From assembly GCA_003096255.1 (NCBI GenBank), contig PIXS01000425.1:1-9579 (forward strand): a DNA stretch of 9,579 nt, written 5' to 3'. A program made the position numbers and the translations under genes. The DNA comes from Candidatus Bathyarchaeum sp. GTDB lineage: Archaea; Thermoproteota; Bathyarchaeia; Bathyarchaeales; Bathyarchaeaceae. The notes below the pieces were generated by a model. That model searched no databases and had not been told where the DNA came from. It saw nothing but the letters and a program-made list of their open reading frames with translations. Positions 6,369-9,579 of the stretch are shown piece by piece (the first letter of the stretch is position 1; each line of letters opens with the position of its first letter).

Positions 6369-6512
6369 TTGAGCAAAAGGAAACTACACTACGGAGTACG
6401 CCTAACAACTGATCAATTGAAGTATCTGAGGACCGTGGGGAAGCCTTCCGAGTGGATAAGGGAAGCAGTAGACGAGAAGAAACGACGCGAAGAAAAGAAC
6501 CGCAGAAAATAG
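6369..6512 (+). CDS. Small ribbon-helix-helix-like protein (47 aa)
   Basis: A short ORF starting with TTG at 6369 and ending with TAG at 6510-6512. GGTG lies 6 bases before the TTG, the same arrangement as at asd and aroB'. GTG codons at 6357 and 6360 are in frame but lack a ribosome site. The order is a short strand (KLHYGVRLT, residues 5-13), a helix (TDQLKYLRTVG), then KPSEWIREAVDEKKRREEKN, a helix with the SEWIREAV pattern common in Arc/MetJ-type ribbon-helix-helix proteins; the tail is very basic. Such proteins bind DNA as dimers, often as antitoxins or autoregulators. No toxin gene is visible beside it. It is divergent from glyA and could regulate it, but its target is unknown. Confidence 0.65.
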   Translation: MSKRKLHYGVRLTTDQLKYLRTVGKPSEWIREAVDEKKRREEKNRRK

Positions 6513-6921
6513 ACCACAGAGAAACAGAAAAAATCAGCAACAGAGTAGATTTCAACACGAACCCAACATCCAAACCAAGAAGCATCGTTCTTTGGACAGG
6601 GGTTCAACGTTTTGTGAAACACACACAGCTCCTAACAATCAACCACAAAAAAGGACAAGAATGTATCCCAGAATGCAGATATTTCCTGAAAAGCGACTTA
6701 TTTCAATTGCAACCTTTCGCGACGAAGTTTCATTTGTCATCCATCTTACTAACGTTGCCCAGTAACCGGTATATTAGGAACCTAATAGCAGCAGATTGTT
6801 GAAAACAGTATTTTTTCAGGAAAAACCAAAAAGAAAACAGCAAACTTGCTTGATATTTCCTTTCCCACCCACCGCAATCAAACTCTTGAGAATAAATAGG
6901 TAGAAAAAATCAAAAGATTTC
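6513..6921. other. Stretch without a convincing gene
   Basis: No reading frame here resembles a known protein. The plus strand is A-rich and poor in T, so long open frames arise by chance; one of 116 codons (6452-6802) overlaps the small ribbon-helix-helix gene out of frame and shows no recognisable domain. Contents I can point to are a 16-base palindrome at 6772-6787 and a run of T at 6811-6816. Confidence 0.5.
6772..6787. repeat. Palindrome TATTAGG-AA-CCTAATA
   Basis: Two perfect 7-base inverted arms separated by AA, in the gene-free stretch about 230 bases before the Fae-Hps promoter. The short spacer suits a dimeric DNA-binding protein better than an RNA hairpin. No promoter element lies close by, so its role is open. 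Confidence 0.4.
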
Positions 6922-7055
6922 TGTCGGAAAAGTTTTTTTTGAGAAGCTTTTTCCTCAAGAAAGTGTCGGATTCATTAAAGATTACAGTTTTTAGTCCGAC
7001 ACATTTTTATATGTGGTCTGTGAAAGGCTCTCATCGAGAGTGATTACGTGTCGGA
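6922..7055 (+). promoter_or_regulatory. TGTCGGA box cluster at the Fae-Hps promoter
   Basis: The heptamer TGTCGGA occurs three times on the plus strand (6922-6928, 6964-6970, 7049-7055) and once inverted (TCCGACA, 6995-7001). The 6963-6970 and 6995-7002 copies form a perfect 8-base inverted repeat, GTGTCGGA/TCCGACAC, with a 24-base spacer. It ends four bases before the TATA box, and the last copy covers the GTG start. This is the layout of an operator region. The heptamer also occurs twice inside the coding region (8016, 8382), so single copies carry little weight. The encoded protein has a helix-turn-helix and is a candidate binder. Confidence 0.55.
7006..7013 (+). promoter_or_regulatory. 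TATA box of the HTH-Fae-Hps gene
   Basis: TTTATATG within a T-rich run, next to the inverted TGTCGGA box. A start about 25 bases downstream lies near 7034, inside the small palindrome CTCTC-ATC-GAGAG (7028-7040), leaving a leader of about 14 bases before the GTG at 7048. GAGAGTGAT in that leader can serve as a ribosome site. Confidence 0.6.
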
Positions 7056-8496
7056 ATATGACGGCAAGAAACCGGAAACAAGAGAAGAGTTCATCAAGTT
7101 GTTGGCGAACGCCAAGAAAGAGGAAAGGAAATCAAGAAGGTCTCAGGGCAGCAGGTCGGCAAAACCGACAATTAAGGGCACTGCCGAGATTTTGGGGATT
7201 CACCGTGACACTCTGTATCAGTGGATGAGAGAGTTTGATGTTGACTTTTCAGAAGTTAATGAAAGACAACTAGTTTTTGAAGAAGCCATGAAGTCCAAAG
7301 AGTCCACATATCTAATTGGCGAAGCATTGATGGGCGAGGGAAACGAAATTGCTCATGTTGATTTGCTGATTGGAGACAAAACAGGACCCATCGGGCAAGC
7401 CTTCGCTAACGGCTTGTCAAACCTGTCTGCTGGACACACGCCCCTTCTTGCAGTTATCAGACCGAATCTTCCACCTAAGCCCCACACTCTTCTGGTGCCA
7501 AAGGTTACTGTGAAGAATATGGATGATACAGGAAAGATTTTTGGTCCTGCTCAGGCAGCTGTGGCAAAGGCTGTTGCTGACTCTGTGGAGGAAGGAATTA
7601 TTCCTGAGGATAAGGTTGACGATTGGGTAATCATATGCAGCGTCTTCATTCACCCTCAGGCTAAGGATTATCGCAGCATCTACCACTACAATTATGGTGC
7701 CACAAAGCTGGCGTTGCAGAGAGCCTTAGATAATTATCCGACGCTAAAGAAGATCATGTATGACAAGGATAGGGCAAAGCATCCGATAATGGGCTTCAAG
7801 GTGCCTAGACTATGGAGACCACCCTACTTGCAGATAGCCCTCGACAATCCTAATGTGGAAGGCATCAAGAAGGTTGTAAGTGAACTGCCAGAAAGCGACA
7901 GAATCATACTAGAAGTCGGCACACCCCTGCTAAAGAAGTATGGCGTGAACGTTATCCGTGACCTGAGAAAAATAGCAAAAGACATGTTCATCGTAGCAGA
8001 CCTAAAGACGCTGGATGTCGGAAAAGTCGAAGTTGACATGGCCTATGAAGAAACAGCCGACGCCGTAGTAGTTGCAGGGTTAGCAACACCAGAAACCATC
8101 GACAAATTCATCAAAGAAGCAAAAAGGCTAGGAATCTACGCCATAATGGACCTGATGAACGTCGACGACCCTGTTGCAAAGCTAAAGTCACTGAAAAGAT
8201 TGCCCGATGTTGCGATTCTGCACCGAGCCATAGACGCAGAGAAAACAGGCAAATCACGATGGGAACTGATCAAGGAAATGAAGCAGACTTTCCCTAACCA
8301 GAAATTCTTGATAGCTGTTGCTGGCGGAATTACGCCTGATACAGCCCCTGAAGCCTTGGCAAACGGAGCAGACATCATCATTGTCGGACGATACATAACA
8401 CAATCCAAGGACGTGGAGCGGGCAACCAGAGAATTTCTGAAGAGCACACGCGAAATGGCTCAAGACATAGACCTTTTCAGGGTCCACGTAGAATAA
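7048..8496 (+). CDS. fae-hps: Formaldehyde-activating enzyme / 3-hexulose-6-phosphate synthase fusion with N-terminal HTH
   Basis: A 482-residue protein with three parts. Residues 1-80 hold a basic linker ([17 protein letters not shown]) and a Fis/HTH_8-like helix-turn-helix, [20 protein letters not shown] at 44-63. Residues about 88-245 are Fae ([19 protein letters not shown]), which joins formaldehyde to tetrahydromethanopterin; His103 matches the catalytic histidine of the family. Residues about 250-482 are Hps (LQIALDNP, then DLKTLD at 318-323 with Asp318, Lys320, Asp323, and [10 protein letters not shown]), an aldolase linking formaldehyde and ribulose 5-phosphate. In archaea Hps often runs toward pentose phosphate, with Fae trapping the released formaldehyde. 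Archaeal Fae-Hps proteins usually lack the first 80 residues. The GTG at 7048 is the only start that includes them, since TGA lies in frame at 7041. An internal ATG at 7288 would give an ordinary Fae-Hps. Enzyme identity is firm; DNA binding is inferred. Confidence 0.94.
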   Translation: MSEYDGKKPETREEFIKLLANAKKEERKSRRSQGSRSAKPTIKGTAEILGIHRDTLYQWMREFDVDFSEVNERQLVFEEAMKSKESTYLIGEALMGEGNEIAHVDLLIGDKTGPIGQAFANGLSNLSAGHTPLLAVIRPNLPPKPHTLLVPKVTVKNMDDTGKIFGPAQAAVAKAVADSVEEGIIPEDKVDDWVIICSVFIHPQAKDYRSIYHYNYGATKLALQRALDNYPTLKKIMYDKDRAKHPIMGFKVPRLWRPPYLQIALDNPNVEGIKKVVSELPESDRIILEVGTPLLKKYGVNVIRDLRKIAKDMFIVADLKTLDVGKVEVDMAYEETADAVVVAGLATPETIDKFIKEAKRLGIYAIMDLMNVDDPVAKLKSLKRLPDVAILHRAIDAEKTGKSRWELIKEMKQTFPNQKFLIAVAGGITPDTAPEALANGADIIIVGRYITQSKDVERATREFLKSTREMAQDIDLFRVHVE

Positions 8497-8536
8497 GGGA
8501 ACAAAATCCCTTCTTCTCTTTTCTTTTTTGTTTTTT
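8495..8536 (+). terminator. Terminator of the Fae-Hps gene
   Basis: AAGGGA (8495-8500) and TCCCTT (8507-8512) form a 6-base stem with loop ACAAAA immediately at the stop codon. A long T-rich tract with two runs of six T (8524-8529, 8531-8536) follows. U-rich tracts are the main termination signal in archaea. The tract reaches the end of the convergent RidA gene. Confidence 0.65.
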
Positions 8537-8926
8537 CTATCTTTTTTTGGCTATTGCATCGATTTCCAGTAGCACTCCAGAAAAAAGACCTGCCTGTACT
8601 GTGGAACGTGCTGGCGGACTTTTGTCAAAGTATTTGCTATAGACCATGTTGAAAGCTTGAAAGTCGTTGAGGTCACTGAGGAACACCGAGGTTTTCACAA
8701 CATCATCCAGTGTTAGCTCGATGCTTTCGAGAATATTCTGTAGGTTCTCCATCACCTGAACGGTCTGTGTTTCTATTCCACCCTCAACAATCTTTGATGA
8801 TGTGGGGTCAAGGGGAATTTGTCCAGAGATGAAGACGAAATCGCCGCTGATTACTGCCTGTGAGTATGGACCTACAGGCTTGGGAGCCTTTTCTGTGAAA
8901 ACAATTCGTTTAGTCAAGTGTATCAT
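8537..8926 (-). CDS. ridA: RidA family reactive-intermediate deaminase
   Basis: A 129-residue member of the RidA/YjgF/UK114 family: small trimeric cytosolic enzymes that hydrolyse enamine/imine intermediates released by PLP enzymes such as threonine and serine dehydratases. Family marks are KAPKPVGPYSQAV at 13-25, FISGQIPLDP at 32-41, PARSTVQAG at 105-113 with the carboxylate-binding Arg107, and the end motif LEIDAIA at 120-126. Length is standard. The start is ambiguous. GAGG is one base from the ATG at 8926, which would suit a nearly leaderless message given the TATA box at 8954-8961. A TTG at 8917 stands 10 bases from GAGG and gives the more usual N-terminus TKRIVFTEKAP. It is convergent with Fae-Hps and alone in its unit. 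Confidence 0.93.
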   Translation of the reverse strand: MIHLTKRIVFTEKAPKPVGPYSQAVISGDFVFISGQIPLDPTSSKIVEGGIETQTVQVMENLQNILESIELTLDDVVKTSVFLSDLNDFQAFNMVYSKYFDKSPPARSTVQAGLFSGVLLEIDAIAKKR

Positions 8927-8953
8927 GCCTCATTATGGTCTCGGTTAAAAGAG

Positions 8954-8961
8954 AATATATG
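8954..8961 (-). promoter_or_regulatory. TATA box of ridA
   Basis: CATATATT on the minus strand, the same octamer as at 9045-9052 for the divergent gene. A start about 25 bases downstream falls near 8933, giving a very short leader before the ATG at 8926. Confidence 0.5.
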
Positions 8962-9044
8962 GTTTGGGAAAACTTTGGTTCGGTATTACGTTTTATGAGG
9001 CGACTTCGCTGAATCAAGATTTTGCTTTGTATCTTAGAAAAAAA

Positions 9045-9052
9045 CATATATT
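9045..9052 (+). promoter_or_regulatory. TATA box of the secreted repeat protein gene
   Basis: CATATATT preceded by a run of A (9038-9044), a favourable BRE-like context. A start about 25 bases downstream falls near 9074. AGGG at 9076-9079 follows, six bases before the ATG at 9086. Confidence 0.55.
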
Positions 9053-9085
9053 TCGATGAACAAATAGTAGTTCTCAGGGTTAGAA

Positions 9086-9579
9086 ATGAAAAAACATAGC
9101 CCTTTAATGATTATTTTTTCAATTTTTGTTACATTAACTGTTATTTCTTCAAACGTAGTGGAGGCTGCTGAAATATGGAGCCAGACATACGGAGGACCAG
9201 GAGACGAACATGCAGAGGCTGTGGTTCAGGCAAACGATGGAGGATACGCCATACTAGGCCACACAACATCGTTTGGTGCAGGAGAAAAAGATTGTTGGTT
9301 GATTAAAACTGACGCGTTTGGTAACATGGAATGGAACAAAACATACGGAGGAACAGAATGGGATTTTGGACAGTCTTTGATTCAAACAAGCGACGGAGGA
9401 TATGTCATAGTAGGTTCCACAGCGTCGTTTGGTGCAGGAAACGATGACTGTTGGTTAATTAAGACCAATTCAGAGGGAAACACAGAATGGAACAAAACAT
9501 ACGGAGGAACAGAAATGGATTTTGGACAGTCTTTGATTCAAACAAGCGACGGAGGATATGTCATAGCAGGTGCCACAGG
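9086..9579 (+). CDS. Secreted protein of tandem 52-residue repeats, N-terminal part (cut by right edge)
   Basis: The first 164 residues are visible. Residues 1-28 form a signal peptide: MKKH, a hydrophobic core (LMIIFSIFVTLTVI) and a likely cleavage after VVEAA. Repeats of 52 residues then begin at Trp31, Trp83 and Trp135, with the pattern W..TYGG...D.....-Q..DGGY...G.T.SFGAG..D.WLIKT...GN. The evenly spaced Gly, Trp and Asp residues and the short strands suggest a beta-propeller-like fold on the cell surface or outside the cell. I recall similar DGGY/WLIKTD repeats in secreted proteins of methanogens and related archaea, but no activity is known to me. The ATG has AGGG six bases upstream and its own TATA box. 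Later repeats, any anchor, and the full size lie outside the window. Confidence 0.8.
   Translation, partial: MKKHSPLMIIFSIFVTLTVISSNVVEAAEIWSQTYGGPGDEHAEAVVQANDGGYAILGHTTSFGAGEKDCWLIKTDAFGNMEWNKTYGGTEWDFGQSLIQTSDGGYVIVGSTASFGAGNDDCWLIKTNSEGNTEWNKTYGGTEMDFGQSLIQTSDGGYVIAGAT
9176..9579 (+). repeat. Tandem 156-base coding repeats
   Basis: Three units begin at 9176, 9332 and 9488 with a period of 156 bases (52 codons). The part of unit 3 inside the window differs from unit 2 at only about four positions in roughly 95 bases, while unit 1 is clearly diverged in DNA but alike in protein. This points to recent duplication or gene conversion between units 2 and 3. The array continues past the right edge. 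Confidence 0.85.

Noticed and set aside
6307..6622. Minus-strand open frames opposite the small RHH gene
   Set aside because: They are antisense to a better supported gene; their Ser/Phe-rich composition is what the complement of a Lys/Arg/Glu-rich gene gives.
6452..6802. A 116-codon plus-strand open frame
   Set aside because: It overlaps the ribbon-helix-helix gene out of frame, shows no domain or ribosome site, and lies in DNA poor in T where stops are rare by chance.
9176..9579. CRISPR array
   Set aside because: The repeats are 156 bases long, contiguous and in frame within a coding sequence, with no spacers.

Overview
The window looks like a piece of an uncultured archaeal genome. It carries the archaeal route into aromatic amino acids (ADH synthase plus 3-dehydroquinate synthase II instead of DAHP synthase and AroB), a tetrahydromethanopterin-linked Fae-Hps protein, archaeal TATA boxes about 25 bp before predicted starts, and GGTGA/GGAGG ribosome binding sites. 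A Bathyarchaeia-like or other TACK-type lineage is my guess from the gene mix; no marker gene settles it.

Positions 1-4735 (minus strand) hold one tightly packed operon read leftward: promoter, short leader ORF, aspartate kinase, aspartate-semialdehyde dehydrogenase, ADH synthase, 3-dehydroquinate synthase II and a type I 3-dehydroquinase that runs off the left edge. The first two enzymes make aspartate semialdehyde, the next condenses it into the seven-carbon precursor, and the last two make 3-dehydroquinate and 3-dehydroshikimate. The leader (4551-4735) has a 24-codon ORF ending in a run with 8 aromatic residues in 12 (Trp, Phe, Tyr). Its stop codon sits in the 5' arm of a strong hairpin ending just before the lysC Shine-Dalgarno. 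The same arm can instead pair with that Shine-Dalgarno. This resembles a leader-peptide attenuator sensing the pathway's end products, and is the most interesting find here.

Positions 4750-6218 (minus) hold glyA (serine hydroxymethyltransferase) with its own TATA box and terminator. Divergent to it, at 6369-6512 (+), is a 47-residue ribbon-helix-helix-like protein. The stretch 6513-7047 has no convincing gene, but its right end is the control region of the next gene, with repeated TGTCGGA boxes around a TATA box.

Positions 7048-8496 (+) encode a three-part protein: an N-terminal helix-turn-helix region fused to Fae and Hps. A terminator follows, then a convergent RidA-family gene (8537-8926, minus), then the start of a secreted protein made of 52-residue repeats (9086 to the right edge, +).

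The metabolism is coherent. The alternative shikimate entry avoids erythrose 4-phosphate, and Hps run in reverse supplies pentose phosphate, both expected in archaea lacking a transketolase-based pentose pathway. Formaldehyde released by Hps can be captured by Fae on the pterin cofactor, and SHMT exchanges the same C1 level between serine and glycine.
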